DNA of 64,000 bases, from positions 1 through 64,000 of the forward strand of contig NZ_JACEZS010000013.1 of NCBI RefSeq assembly GCF_014042365.1, written 5' to 3'. The translations under genes and the position numbers were made by a program. A model generated the notes under the pieces. The model saw only the letters and a list, made by a program, of their open reading frames with translations, was not told the DNA's origin and did not search any database. Shown here in pieces: positions 17,027 through 26,691 of the stretch. This DNA is from Rugamonas fusca. Its GTDB lineage: Bacteria; Pseudomonadota; Gammaproteobacteria; Burkholderiales; Burkholderiaceae_D. How positions within the stretch are numbered: the stretch's first letter is position 1; every line of letters begins with the position of its first letter.

Positions 17027-19747
17027 GTGGCTACTAGAAAGCGTGATCTTTTTGTGAACTCCATCGGGATGGTCCCAGTCGGAGAGCGTCATGTCGTGCC
17101 GACGGCTCTTTGGTATTCCAAAGATGGCTTCAAAGTTGGGGATGAGGCATATTTTGCTGCAGTTGAAGCTCGGGAAGTGTTTGATAACTTTAAGATCCTA
17201 CTTGGAGAACAAGAGCACGGAGCAGCTAACCCTAAGAGCGTTCGTCTCTCCGATGGAAAGTATCATTCGATTCACTCTGTAGCGAGCGACTATTTGCGAT
17301 ATCTGGTGGACCGTGCTGAAGCATGGATTTCTGACCGAAGCCTTAAAAAAGCATCGCGAGTAATAATTGCGGAACCAGTATCTATTCATGAACAAGGGGC
17401 GATTCGTGGCGACTGGTTAGTTAATTACCGCACTCATATCAGAAGAATTCTCGAGTCAAGATTTGAAGATGTTGATTTTTTGCCAGAGCCATTTGCTGTC
17501 TTTCAATACTACCGCTATGGAATTAAGCACCCGCTTGTTGCTGAAAAAAAGAAGCATATAGCATTTGTATTGGATTTCGGTGGCGGCACGTTTGATGTGT
17601 CGATAATCGAAACAACGGCCACGGGCGATGTCAGTAATTCTGGTAGAAATTCAAAGCCGCTAGCTGCCTCTTCGATTGCAGTTGGCGGATTTTATTTTAA
17701 TAGGGTTATAGCAGAATATGTTCTGCTGAAGCAGTTTAATGGGAAGAAGGTTCCTTCAACAATCTATGAGGCGCTACGGAAATTTGACGAGGTTCGGCGC
17801 GATCCGCATCTGAAAGTGGATGATATTAGGGAGGATTTTCAAAATTTCCACAAACATTTTTCAAATATGCTTTTCGATGTTGAAAAAGCGAAAATCGCTG
17901 TTTGCTCGATCATAACCAACTGGGATGTTGAGTATATACCCCCCAATCCTATTGCATCAACAATAAGGGTTCCGGCAAATCCGTTGAGCACTAATTCTGA
18001 GATGGTTTCAATTCGATTAGATGAAATTGAAATTAGAAAATTATTTTTGGAAAATATTTGGAAGAGTAAACTAATACCTGTTATTTCAAATGCCCTTCAA
18101 CGGGCAAGTGGTGAGCTAACCGGACAAAATATCTCTGTAGTCCTATTATCAGGGGGGTCTGCGAATATTCGCTGGCTTCGAGAAATGTTGGTGAAATTTT
18201 CTCATAAAAGTCTGATGGATGCTGATATATTGGAGCTAAACGAAAACTTCCAAGAAATCGTGGCCAAAGGGCTGGCTATCGAATGTGCTCGGAAAACTTT
18301 CAATGATGGTACAGGTGACTTTAAAGCTGTAACTTATAACAGACTTTGTTTAGTTTTAAACCCAGATCGACGTGGGGGAGAGTTGGTTAAGTTTCGCCCA
18401 ATTAATTTAGATGGGGCTGAACAAGTACCCAATGGTGTTTTATTGCCTTCTGCCAGTGTTTTAAAGAATCGCGTAGATGATCCTATTCGATGGAAGTTCA
18501 AGCTTAGCCATCCTCCTCGTCAACGGATGGAGTACTTCTTTATGTCCTCCTCGTTTGATCCTGGTGATCAGACGAATCTGCATAATGTTATGGACAGCAG
18601 CATTTTGACCCCATCAGGCCAGTCATTTGATAGTTCGTTGCAAATTCAACTTGCAGTGAAGTCAGACGGAACTGCTCTTCCCAGTTTTATTTATCGCAGT
18701 GGAGGGCCAGGTATTCCAGAGACAATGGTAAGTGGACGGCCTTTTTTTATCGATATGACTTTTGGTGGTGCAGCAGGAACATCAGAGGCTTATTTTGGTC
18801 TTGACTTTGGCACATCAAATTCATCTATTTCATATGTCGATAAATCGTCTATAACTGTATATACCGAGCGAGCTAAAGATCAAAATTGGGAGACTATTAA
18901 TCAATTGATTAATAATTTGCCTTATCCGATTGCCTCTCCATTAGCAGCATATGCGGCGTCAACGGCGTCAGGTGAATTGGATTTACGTGGAATTGCAGTA
19001 ATTGAAGGATTTTTATCATTCGGAGCTTTTGTCGCATACTCTGAATATTTGACGAAAAAAGGACGATCTTCCTCAAAGATATTTAAAAACTTTAGTCAAC
19101 GATCTGCTGGCCCACTTTGGGCATTATTGAAAAATTGCTTAAAAGAAATTCAGGGAAAAAATCATTTTTGCAAGGGCTTAGAAAAACTTCTGGAAGAGCC
19201 AATCTACTCTGAAGTCGATGCTTTGGTTACTATGGTCGGCCAAGTAAAGCATGAGAAATCAGAAATTTCCCTGGATTACATGAAAGCTATTCGACTCCTG
19301 GGTAATGTTTTTAAAGAATACTGTGGAGATATAAAGTTTGGATATTTTGAAGATGTCCAGAAAAGACGCTTCCAATCATCGTATCAAGGTAAGTTTAGAT
19401 TAGCTTATGGCGCACACACACCTTTTGTAGATGTGCTGAATTATGAAGGAGAGCATACATTTTCGGAAGATCAATGCATTTTGCTTTCTCCTGATTCTGG
19501 AAAGGTTTTATTGTTAGAGCCATTGATGTTTTGGTTTCGTGGCGATCCACAATCGCCTAATTCTGATCCCGATTTGTTCTGCTATGACATTGAAGACAAG
19601 GCCGGGTTTTCGTTTAAATTAATTGGCGCGAAAGGGAAAAAAATATTGGATGAAAAAGAATTTAAGCCATTAATTGAGCATTTGAGAAACATGAAAAATG
19701 AAGATCAGGCAATGGCTATTTTGGACAACGTTAGCGTACTGGAGTGA
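17027..19747 (+). CDS. Large Hsp70-like ATPase with permuted motif order
   Basis: This 906-residue protein starts at GTG 17027 (AGGA six bases upstream; an in-frame stop lies just before it). Its N-terminus lacks the phosphate-1 loop that begins Hsp70/actin ATPases and starts instead with what follows it (VPTALWYSKDGFKVGDEAYF). The phosphate-2 motif (LDFGGGTFDVSII) is at about residues 182-193 and the adenosine motif (VLLSGGSANIRWLREML) near 370-385. A phosphate-1-like motif (YFGLDFGTSNSSISYVD) appears only at about 589-605, followed by some 300 residues I cannot assign. This may be a circular permutation, or a degenerate ATPase fused to a second domain. AT-rich codon use marks it as foreign. 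It may work with the divergent HNH nuclease; no DnaJ or GrpE is nearby. Confidence 0.75.
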   Translation: MATRKRDLFVNSIGMVPVGERHVVPTALWYSKDGFKVGDEAYFAAVEAREVFDNFKILLGEQEHGAANPKSVRLSDGKYHSIHSVASDYLRYLVDRAEAWISDRSLKKASRVIIAEPVSIHEQGAIRGDWLVNYRTHIRRILESRFEDVDFLPEPFAVFQYYRYGIKHPLVAEKKKHIAFVLDFGGGTFDVSIIETTATGDVSNSGRNSKPLAASSIAVGGFYFNRVIAEYVLLKQFNGKKVPSTIYEALRKFDEVRRDPHLKVDDIREDFQNFHKHFSNMLFDVEKAKIAVCSIITNWDVEYIPPNPIASTIRVPANPLSTNSEMVSIRLDEIEIRKLFLENIWKSKLIPVISNALQRASGELTGQNISVVLLSGGSANIRWLREMLVKFSHKSLMDADILELNENFQEIVAKGLAIECARKTFNDGTGDFKAVTYNRLCLVLNPDRRGGELVKFRPINLDGAEQVPNGVLLPSASVLKNRVDDPIRWKFKLSHPPRQRMEYFFMSSSFDPGDQTNLHNVMDSSILTPSGQSFDSSLQIQLAVKSDGTALPSFIYRSGGPGIPETMVSGRPFFIDMTFGGAAGTSEAYFGLDFGTSNSSISYVDKSSITVYTERAKDQNWETINQLINNLPYPIASPLAAYAASTASGELDLRGIAVIEGFLSFGAFVAYSEYLTKKGRSSSKIFKNFSQRSAGPLWALLKNCLKEIQGKNHFCKGLEKLLEEPIYSEVDALVTMVGQVKHEKSEISLDYMKAIRLLGNVFKEYCGDIKFGYFEDVQKRRFQSSYQGKFRLAYGAHTPFVDVLNYEGEHTFSEDQCILLSPDSGKVLLLEPLMFWFRGDPQSPNSDPDLFCYDIEDKAGFSFKLIGAKGKKILDEKEFKPLIEHLRNMKNEDQAMAILDNVSVLE

Positions 19748-20869
19748 AATGGAGTTGGATTATTGAGATGGGAAATTAGCTGTGATCTAGCATCTTCGCG
19801 GTGCTGATTGCAGGTGCGGCACAGATCCCCCTTCTCCTATCTCGTGTCCGCTTGCAACCAGCTGTCAATAGGCTAGGGCCGTGCGTGCCCCACGAGGTTG
19901 GAAGGTTACTAGACTTGTAACGCCGGGTTGCGTTGCGGACCAGCGCCCTGCCGACTTACCTCATTTCTGCCTACAGTCGGCTGCCGACAGGTCGCTGCGC
20001 CCCATGACTGTTCGCTTTCCGCTTGTAGGTTAGAAGGTCTGATGGCTCATGACGTACCGGCAGAACCCGAGCCGCGACAGCTTGCTGCATTCGCCCCCCA
20101 GCTGGATGCCCACACCCCACAGGCACGCATGGGCGCTCAGTTTCCGCCGGGACGTCAGAAGGTTTAATCGCTTCTGTCTTAGTTACAGTCGTCGCTTTGG
20201 TTGCACTTTTTGCTTCTTCTTAAAACAGGATAAACGATATAGACGATTGTACTTTTTTCCTTTAATCCCTGAAGAATGAGAGAAAAATATTAGAGTATTT
20301 TATTTTTGGAAAAATCGTCATCTAACTTCAATGCACGCGGCGATAGCGCGGCAGCGGCAAGTCATCCGGTATGGCAATGACGAGGTAAAGGTAGCGTCAA
20401 TTGGTGACTTGTCGTGACTGCCGGCAATGACCACGGCGTTCAATACCGTGGGGCGAAAAGCCCTCGCCATATGACGTATGCGGTAGCGTTCCGCTTTGGC
20501 GGGAAAAAGTATACATACGGTTGCGCTGTCGAGGTTCCTTGTCGTATGATTCTTCCACGACACGGAAACGTGCGGTCTAGATAGTGCGTAGATCAGACTA
20601 GCGAACCTCACACAGAGGGATGGCGCAATGCCTGCTAGGGTCCGAGGGCTTCCTCGCACACACCTGATCAGATCTCAATGATGGCCCACTCGTAGTTGCC
20701 CGGGGATCCCCCTAAAATTTCGACAAACTATCGACACATGTCGCTCGCTTTATGCGCGTGGCTGGAGCATTTCTTCCTGAGAAGAAGGCATCTACACGCA
20801 CCTACTGGGAGCACTGCGGTCATCACAATGAGGTTTTATATGCAGTCTAAAGTAGACAAGGGTATCGCT
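19748..20869. other. 1.1-kb stretch without a supported gene
   Basis: No frame here has convincing codon use, a ribosome site and a recognisable product. Composition switches between GC-rich (19800-20170) and AT-rich (20170-20320) blocks, suggesting patched remnants. Inverted repeats cluster at 20431-20463 (CCACGG...CCGTGG at 20431/20446 and GGGC...GCCC), which may be hairpins of a small RNA or remains of a mobile end. Confidence 0.4.
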
Positions 20870-21682
20870 ATGCCCGAGCCAATCATCAAAGCATCTCGTA
20901 TTAGCAAGGCAAACGTAAAAAATCTGTCGGCGAATGTATCACAAAAAACCAGGCCTATGTCGGAGGGGAGCCGTCGTGGCCGGCTGTCCGCTATTGCTAC
21001 AAGGACGCGCACTATGTTTGGCCGGGCTATCGCAGAGAGTATTGCACCATTGTTCAGTTCTATGGATGGGGAAGTTCGGTTCTGGTTTCCAGGTGACGGG
21101 ACCAGCTATGGGTCTATCGGCGCATGGCTGACCGAGGGCGATCTCGTGTATACACCGGCTAACAAGGTGCAGGCGTCAAATGCTACAGACTTGTGGGTGG
21201 ATCAAAGTGTATTAATTGCCAAATTCCGTATGACGCCTGAACATGAAATTCGAGCTGTCAGGGAGGCTGACAGTAAAGAATTTCCATACGGCGTCTATTA
21301 TGTCGGCAACATGTTGACCTCCATTTTGAGGGAGATTGAGCTCGAAAATGGGCAATTTCTGTTTCCGCCACCACCTCAGCCTATCGAAAGGACAGATGAG
21401 GCCTATGCTGCCTTCAAGGACGCAAGGGCTGTGGTATTTAAGACGTCAACATGGGCCATGATGAATGAAACTGTCTCTACAGCAAAAGCAGACGAGGCTG
21501 CGCGGAAGAAAGTAAATAACAAACTGTCCGCTCAAGACTCAGCCTTGAAATTCTTTTTCAGCATTATGAATGAGGCGTGTTCTGCTATGCCAGATGTTTT
21601 CTCGGCATCGACTATCGAGGCATTGAAGGCGGATATTCATCGGAATATGCCGTTGCTGCAAGGCGAGATCTTTCAGCTCTAA
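20870..21682 (+). CDS. Hypothetical protein upstream of the primase
   Basis: A 270-residue protein from ATG 20870, chosen because AAGGG sits eight bases upstream; in-frame ATGs at 20828 and 20840 are alternatives. It has a basic N-terminus (KASRISKANVKN..., RRGRLSAIATRTRT), a central WFPGDGTSYGSIGAWLTEGD segment and a helical C-terminus. I do not recognise the family. It lies 119 bases before the P4-type primase and could belong to the same satellite or phage-like module. Confidence 0.5.
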   Translation: MPEPIIKASRISKANVKNLSANVSQKTRPMSEGSRRGRLSAIATRTRTMFGRAIAESIAPLFSSMDGEVRFWFPGDGTSYGSIGAWLTEGDLVYTPANKVQASNATDLWVDQSVLIAKFRMTPEHEIRAVREADSKEFPYGVYYVGNMLTSILREIELENGQFLFPPPPQPIERTDEAYAAFKDARAVVFKTSTWAMMNETVSTAKADEAARKKVNNKLSAQDSALKFFFSIMNEACSAMPDVFSASTIEALKADIHRNMPLLQGEIFQL

Positions 21683-21801
21683 CTCCGCTTCTCACGTAGA
21701 AACTTAAATTGCGAGTAGATCTGCTACTTGTTTAATCCATCTATCCCCTTTGTATGTCGCGCTGACTGCAGGGGGGGGCTCAACCTCAAAATAGACAATA
21801 C

Positions 21802-23991
21802 ATGAATTCGCCCATAGCCAATAGGCTCAACATAGCAGCAATCAATCAACTGTCGCTTCCAGACGCCGCCAGGACATATGCCGAAGCAGGGATTGCAATC
21901 TTCCCGCTCGTTCCGATGGGAAAAGCTCCCCGCATTGCCGGGGGCTTTAAATCTGCATCCAGCGATTTGGCACAGGTACAGGCGTGGTGGCCGCCAGGTT
22001 CGTTGAATAATATCGGTATTCCTACCGGCGCAGTGAACAAGTACATCGTTGTAGATATTGATGTAAAGAACGGTACACCGGGATTTGAATCCTGGGAAAA
22101 GTTGTACAACGAAACCGGGGCGCTGGAGCCCACACTGAGCAGCGATACGCCGAGTGGGGGCATGCATGTGGTTTACAGCGCCCCTGATGGCGTGAGCATC
22201 GGCAACAAAGTCGGCTTTATGCCTGGCATTGATGTGCGCGGCGACGGTGGCTATTTTGTCGCGTCACCATCGGTTGTTGCTGGTAAACCCTATCAATGGC
22301 AAGAACCAGCTGTACAGTCTATTGAGATGCCAAAAGCTCTGGTCCGTAAGCTGACGGAGAAGCGTAGCCCCCATCCTGCTCGTATCAGTTCAGCAGCCGA
22401 TTCCGCCGAGCCTGTCACTGCTGGTAGCCGTAACGAAAAGCTGTTTCGTCTCGCACTCAGCCAGATGAAAGCTGGGCACTCTAGAGTCGAAGTAGAAGCT
22501 TTCTCGGCGCGCGCCAATGAACTGTTCCAGCCTCCAATGGACCACGATGAGGTAATGCAGGTCGTGGACAACGTCTTTCGCCTGTACGAGAAAGCCGTGC
22601 ACATGCACTGCACGGATAGCGGCAACGCTGCCAAGCTCGCGGAGCTTTACGGCGACATGGTGCGGTATGTGATTGAGACTGATAGCTGGCTGCGGTGGAA
22701 CGGTGTCTACTGGGAGCCAACTAGCTATATCGTCATTCAAGGGTTGGCTAAGGACGTCGCAAAAGCTCATCATAAAGAGGCAGATGCAATGGATCAAGGG
22801 CCAGTGAAAACCCGCCTGAAGAAACATGCGCTAGCGTCCGAAGGTGCCACGCGCATTAAGGACATGATCACGTTGTTCAAGTCCGAGCCGGGGATTGGCC
22901 TGCCGATTTCGAAATTGGACAGCGATGGCTTTCTGCTGGGTGTGCAAAACGGCTATGTCAATCTCAAGACAGGCCAGTTCCATGCGCCGGACCAATCCAA
23001 GTTGATTACGCAGGTAGCGGGTGCATCTTATCAACCCGAAGCGACTTGCCCGCAGTGGATTACGTTCTTAGAGCAGGTGATGGGCGGCGACATGGAGCTC
23101 GTTACATATCTCCAGCGTTTGATTGGCTATTCACTTACCGCATCTCTCATTGAGCAGTGCATGGGCTTCGGGTATGGCTACGGCGCCAATGGCAAAAGCA
23201 CATTCTTGAATGTAACCCAATCGCTGATGGGGGACTATGGCGCGCAGGCATCGGGCGATTTGTTGCTCGACCGCCAGCGTAACAGCAGTGGACCGTCTGG
23301 TGACATCGCAAGCCTGCGGGGGAAACGGTTCGTTGCCATGAGTGAGGTAGATGAAGGGCGTCATTTCAGCGAAGCACTTGTCAAGTCAATGACTGGCGGT
23401 GACCCGATTGTGGCACGTCATATGTATCAGAGCCAATTTACTTTTGTCCCGACTCATAAGATGTTCGTAGCAGGTAATCATAAGCCGGTTATTAAGGGGA
23501 CGGATGAAGGTATCTGGCGTCGTATGCGCCTGATTCCTTTTCCGGTGTCGTTCAAGAAGGAGGATCGTGATCCGAATTTGGAGAGCAAGCTGAAAGCCGA
23601 GTTGCCAGGAATTCTGAACTGGGCCATTCGCGGCTGCCTCGACTGGCAACGTCATGGCCTGCCAATTCCTACGGCAGTGGCTGCTGCTACGGCAGAGTAC
23701 CGCAGCGAAATGGACGTCGTGGGGTCATGGATTCGCGAATATTGCGTCGAAGGTCCATTCCTTGAAATGGTCTTCGATGAAGCATATGAATCTTTCTCCA
23801 CATGGGCGAAAGACTACTTCGGGTTCAGCTACACCAAAAGGAAGCTGGGAATGCTGCTTATTGAACGCGGTTATGAGAAGGCCAAAACTGCCAAGCGGAA
23901 ATACATTGGGCTCGGCTTGCGCACTCCCCTGACTGAGGCGCTGCAAAAGAACGGCGAGAAATTGTCCGTGTTAAAAATGTATCGCGACTAA
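21802..23991 (+). CDS. P4-type primase/helicase (Prim-Pol + SF3 helicase)
   Basis: This 729-residue replication protein combines an N-terminal bifunctional primase/polymerase domain (AGIAIFPLVPMGKAPRI; metal-binding VVDIDV at 83-88; SGGMHVVY with His 122) with a D5_N region and a superfamily 3 helicase. Walker A is GANGKST near residue 460, followed by the acidic SEVDEG of Walker B and the VAGNHKPVI motif. Such proteins replicate phages, P4-like satellites and some integrative elements. The tyrosine integrase gene begins 119 bases downstream. No capsid, terminase or tail gene is present, so this is not a complete phage. Confidence 0.88.
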   Translation: MNSPIANRLNIAAINQLSLPDAARTYAEAGIAIFPLVPMGKAPRIAGGFKSASSDLAQVQAWWPPGSLNNIGIPTGAVNKYIVVDIDVKNGTPGFESWEKLYNETGALEPTLSSDTPSGGMHVVYSAPDGVSIGNKVGFMPGIDVRGDGGYFVASPSVVAGKPYQWQEPAVQSIEMPKALVRKLTEKRSPHPARISSAADSAEPVTAGSRNEKLFRLALSQMKAGHSRVEVEAFSARANELFQPPMDHDEVMQVVDNVFRLYEKAVHMHCTDSGNAAKLAELYGDMVRYVIETDSWLRWNGVYWEPTSYIVIQGLAKDVAKAHHKEADAMDQGPVKTRLKKHALASEGATRIKDMITLFKSEPGIGLPISKLDSDGFLLGVQNGYVNLKTGQFHAPDQSKLITQVAGASYQPEATCPQWITFLEQVMGGDMELVTYLQRLIGYSLTASLIEQCMGFGYGYGANGKSTFLNVTQSLMGDYGAQASGDLLLDRQRNSSGPSGDIASLRGKRFVAMSEVDEGRHFSEALVKSMTGGDPIVARHMYQSQFTFVPTHKMFVAGNHKPVIKGTDEGIWRRMRLIPFPVSFKKEDRDPNLESKLKAELPGILNWAIRGCLDWQRHGLPIPTAVAAATAEYRSEMDVVGSWIREYCVEGPFLEMVFDEAYESFSTWAKDYFGFSYTKRKLGMLLIERGYEKAKTAKRKYIGLGLRTPLTEALQKNGEKLSVLKMYRD

Positions 23992-24110
23992 GACAATTGC
24001 CTGCTGGGCCTTCTGTAAGCGTAAGGTCCAGCAGCTGCGTGGTGTCCCAGCGTTTTCTTTCATCGGAAATTGGTGGATGGTCTTCATATGTATACTACAG
24101 GGGTAACAAC

Positions 24111-25250
24111 ATGGCTCTGCACAAGCGAGAAAACAGCAGTAATTGGTACTACGCGTTCCAAGTGAAAAATAAGAAATATGTGGGTACTACTGGCACTGCG
24201 AATAAAACCAAGGCATTGCAGGTAGAACGTGAGATGCGCAACAAGATCCACAGTGAAACTTATCTCGGCGAGGCCGAGGAAATTTCATTGCGTGATGCAG
24301 TGCTCAAGTACTTAGAGCCGCGCAAGAATTACTCGTACTATCGCGGTATGGAATCAATCTCGCGTAAGATGTTCGGCAGTAAGCGCGACCCGAAAACCAA
24401 GCGTGAAAGTCCATGCTACGGCCTGCCGCTGAACTTGTCCCTTCATGAGATCCAGACTAAGGACATCGAGCGACTGGTAGCGAAGCGAAAAGCCGAGGGT
24501 GACAAGCCTGCGACAATCAAGCATGAGATCGGGCTGATTCGTTCAACGCTGCGAGAGGCGCAAAAGCTCGGCTACAAAACGAATCGCGACGTTGTGTTTC
24601 CACAGTTGAAAACGGCGTATCGCCTGCGCTATCTCGATTCCAACGACGAAGCGGCATTGCTGCGCGAGCTTGATCCGAAATCGGCGAGAAGCGGCGTTAA
24701 AACGCCTCAGGATCGCACGCCGGAGATGCAACGCAACATCCAGGACAACTACGACCTCGTGATCATGCTTCTTGATACTGGCTGCCGTTATTCTGAAGCA
24801 GCGAACTTGCCCTGGACGGCGGTGAATCTTGAGGCCGGAACGTTGAACATCTATCGCAGCAAGGTCAACAATGAAGACGTGCTATTCATGACAGACCGGT
24901 TGCGTGAAGTGATGGTACGCCGTCAGGCCGAACGCCGAGCAGATGCACGCTACGTCTTTGAAAACAAGACCGGCATGGCACGCGGATATGCTGCGCAGGG
25001 TATCAAGAAGGCGATGGATCGTGCTGGCGTAAATGATGCTGACGTGGTGAGAGAAAAGGGCGGCAAGGTTACGATGCACACTTTAAGGCACAGCTACGCG
25101 TCAAAGCTCGTGAAGAACGGCGTCAGCCTCTTCGAAGTGTCTGTGTTGCTCGGTCACAGCGATCCGAAAATGACACAGCGTTATGCCCACTTGGCACCGA
25201 ACGATGCGAGCCGGAAGGCCGTTGACATCATCAATACCATGCATTCGTAA
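24111..25250 (+). CDS. Tyrosine-type phage integrase
   Basis: This 379-residue site-specific recombinase begins at ATG 24111, with AGGGG eight bases upstream. It has an N-terminal arm-binding-like region (SNWYYAFQVKNKKYVGTTGT), a core-binding SAM-like helix set and a catalytic domain with Arg 226 (TGCRYSEA), His 323/Arg 326 (HTLRHSY), His 349 (LLGHSDP) and the nucleophile Tyr 358 (TQRYAHL). All catalytic residues are present, so it is probably functional. It follows the P4-type primase. The repeats directly downstream (25282-25608) may belong to its attachment site. Confidence 0.9.
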   Translation: MALHKRENSSNWYYAFQVKNKKYVGTTGTANKTKALQVEREMRNKIHSETYLGEAEEISLRDAVLKYLEPRKNYSYYRGMESISRKMFGSKRDPKTKRESPCYGLPLNLSLHEIQTKDIERLVAKRKAEGDKPATIKHEIGLIRSTLREAQKLGYKTNRDVVFPQLKTAYRLRYLDSNDEAALLRELDPKSARSGVKTPQDRTPEMQRNIQDNYDLVIMLLDTGCRYSEAANLPWTAVNLEAGTLNIYRSKVNNEDVLFMTDRLREVMVRRQAERRADARYVFENKTGMARGYAAQGIKKAMDRAGVNDADVVREKGGKVTMHTLRHSYASKLVKNGVSLFEVSVLLGHSDPKMTQRYAHLAPNDASRKAVDIINTMHS

Positions 25251-25281
25251 TGCTGCCTCGTTGGTGTAAAATTCTTTCTAG

Positions 25282-25608
25282 CGGCATTTTGAAGTAACCC
25301 TTATAGCTGCAGGTGAAACACAGGAATTTCCGCACTGATTTAGCATGCTAAAAGTTGATAGAATCGTAGGGGGTAAAACGGAAATTGCCCCTCCGAAGTC
25401 AGCAAGACCGTTTGATAAATAACGGAAGCGATGCCATCGATTTGCGCGCCGCATCACGACGACGCGGCTGATTTTTATGTGTTCGTTTTACCGGAGTACG
25501 GCATTCCGAAGTAACCCTTATAGACACAGGCGAAACATACGATTTTTTGCCTCAGGTTAGTGGATACAAAAGGCGCTGATACAGCACTGGGTTAAAACGG
25601 AAATCGCC
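25282..25608 (+). repeat. Two imperfect ~110-bp direct repeats after the integrase
   Basis: Unit 1 (about 25282-25390) and unit 2 (about 25499-25608) share a 39-base head, with the common core GAAGTAACCCTTATAG at 25291 and 25508, and a tail of about 20 bases containing AAAACGGAAAT. The middle of each unit differs. Spacing is about 217 bases. No gene lies in 25251-25665, and the repeats are the only structure seen there. They could be integrase arm or attachment sites, or a duplicated leader. Confidence 0.65.
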
Positions 25609-25665
25609 GCTTGGAATTAACGAAAATTCTCACTGGATACACCTTCAACTGCAACAGGAAAGCAC

Positions 25666-26061
25666 ATGCCGCAACTTCTACAAAACATCGACGAAATCGG
25701 TCGCGAAAAACAGCGTGACGTGCTTTTCTTGGAATTCACTGATCGCAAGCAGCCGTATGCGTCGAACCCGGAGCGTGAGGAAATTCTTGCATGGTTCGAC
25801 GCAAACGGCATCGGATACATGGCGTGTGGCGGCTACACGAACGAGGAGCGGATGGAGTCGTATCGCGGGCAGGTCTACATTGACGTGCCGTATGACGTTG
25901 GCGATCCGGCGTACAAGCAGCTTGAAGCATTCCTTGAGAATGCTGACGGCTCGATGCGGTGGGAAGGCACGCGCTTCATCTGCTATCCGCTCGATTACTG
26001 CATGCGCAATGCCCACCATGATACGCCTGGCTTTTGGGAGCGTTGGGCTGCTGATTATTGA
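25666..26061 (+). CDS. Hypothetical acidic protein
   Basis: This 131-residue soluble protein starts at ATG 25666 behind AGGAA (spacing 7). It has no signal peptide or membrane segment and is rich in acidic and aromatic residues (WFDANGIGYMACGGYTNEE, DVPYDVGDPAYKQLEAFLE). I do not recognise the family. It stands alone between the repeat region and a convergent membrane-protein gene. Confidence 0.55.
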   Translation: MPQLLQNIDEIGREKQRDVLFLEFTDRKQPYASNPEREEILAWFDANGIGYMACGGYTNEERMESYRGQVYIDVPYDVGDPAYKQLEAFLENADGSMRWEGTRFICYPLDYCMRNAHHDTPGFWERWAADY

Positions 26062-26079
26062 GATAGTTAGTTGGGCTAG

Positions 26080-26613
26080 TTAATTTTTCTCGCGCGCCTT
26101 ACGTTCGGCACGGTCCGCTTGCGCCCTGTCATAGGGTGAAAGGGGATCCGCTCTTAATCTGCGTAACCCATCTTCATACGACTCGTGGGTGATAAAGTCA
26201 CCAGAACCATTCTCCTTGCCAAAATACCATGACCATGCATACATGGCTATACCAAAGCCAAATGCAAACATGCAGTCATATGTAATGTAATTGTCTGGAT
26301 TGACACCTGCTAGTTTGCAATAGATCCAAGTAATAAAAACCCAGTTTCCACTAACTGGCCCTGGCAGGTTTAATGCTCCTGCAAGTAGTCCAAATGAAAT
26401 AATGCTGAATGCCCACGCATACGCACCCCACATGATTGCTCTAAGTGCGTAATACCACTTGGCTTCCTGCGAGTACGTTCGTTTTTTGTATCGTTCAATG
26501 TAATCAAAAACCAGAAACAAAGGGATTATCCATCCGAACAGCAGCAAAGCCGCCTTTAACAATCCACCAGCCAACGGAATGTGACGTAGTACCGGGATGT
26601 CTTCAAGGTCCAT
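26080..26613 (-). CDS. Hypothetical multi-pass membrane protein
   Basis: This 177-residue protein has about four hydrophobic segments (LLKAALLLFGWIIPLFLVF; MWGAYAWAFSIISFGLLAGAL; WVFITWIY; MFAFGFGIAMYAWSWYF) and a charged C-terminal tail. It is the last of six AT-rich minus-strand genes for small envelope proteins. No family is recognised. Confidence 0.55.
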   Translation of the reverse strand: MDLEDIPVLRHIPLAGGLLKAALLLFGWIIPLFLVFDYIERYKKRTYSQEAKWYYALRAIMWGAYAWAFSIISFGLLAGALNLPGPVSGNWVFITWIYCKLAGVNPDNYITYDCMFAFGFGIAMYAWSWYFGKENGSGDFITHESYEDGLRRLRADPLSPYDRAQADRAERKAREKN

Positions 26614-26691
26614 AAACTAATCCTGTGTTAGCGAAGCATTGCATATTGATCGACGCGACGTGCGCAGTTCTAGCGACGTTTCAAAGATACG

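Noticed and set aside
20318..20659. 113-codon minus-strand frame in the gene-free stretch
   Set aside because: No ribosome site, no recognisable product and basic, cysteine-scattered composition unlike its neighbours; it also runs through short hairpins.
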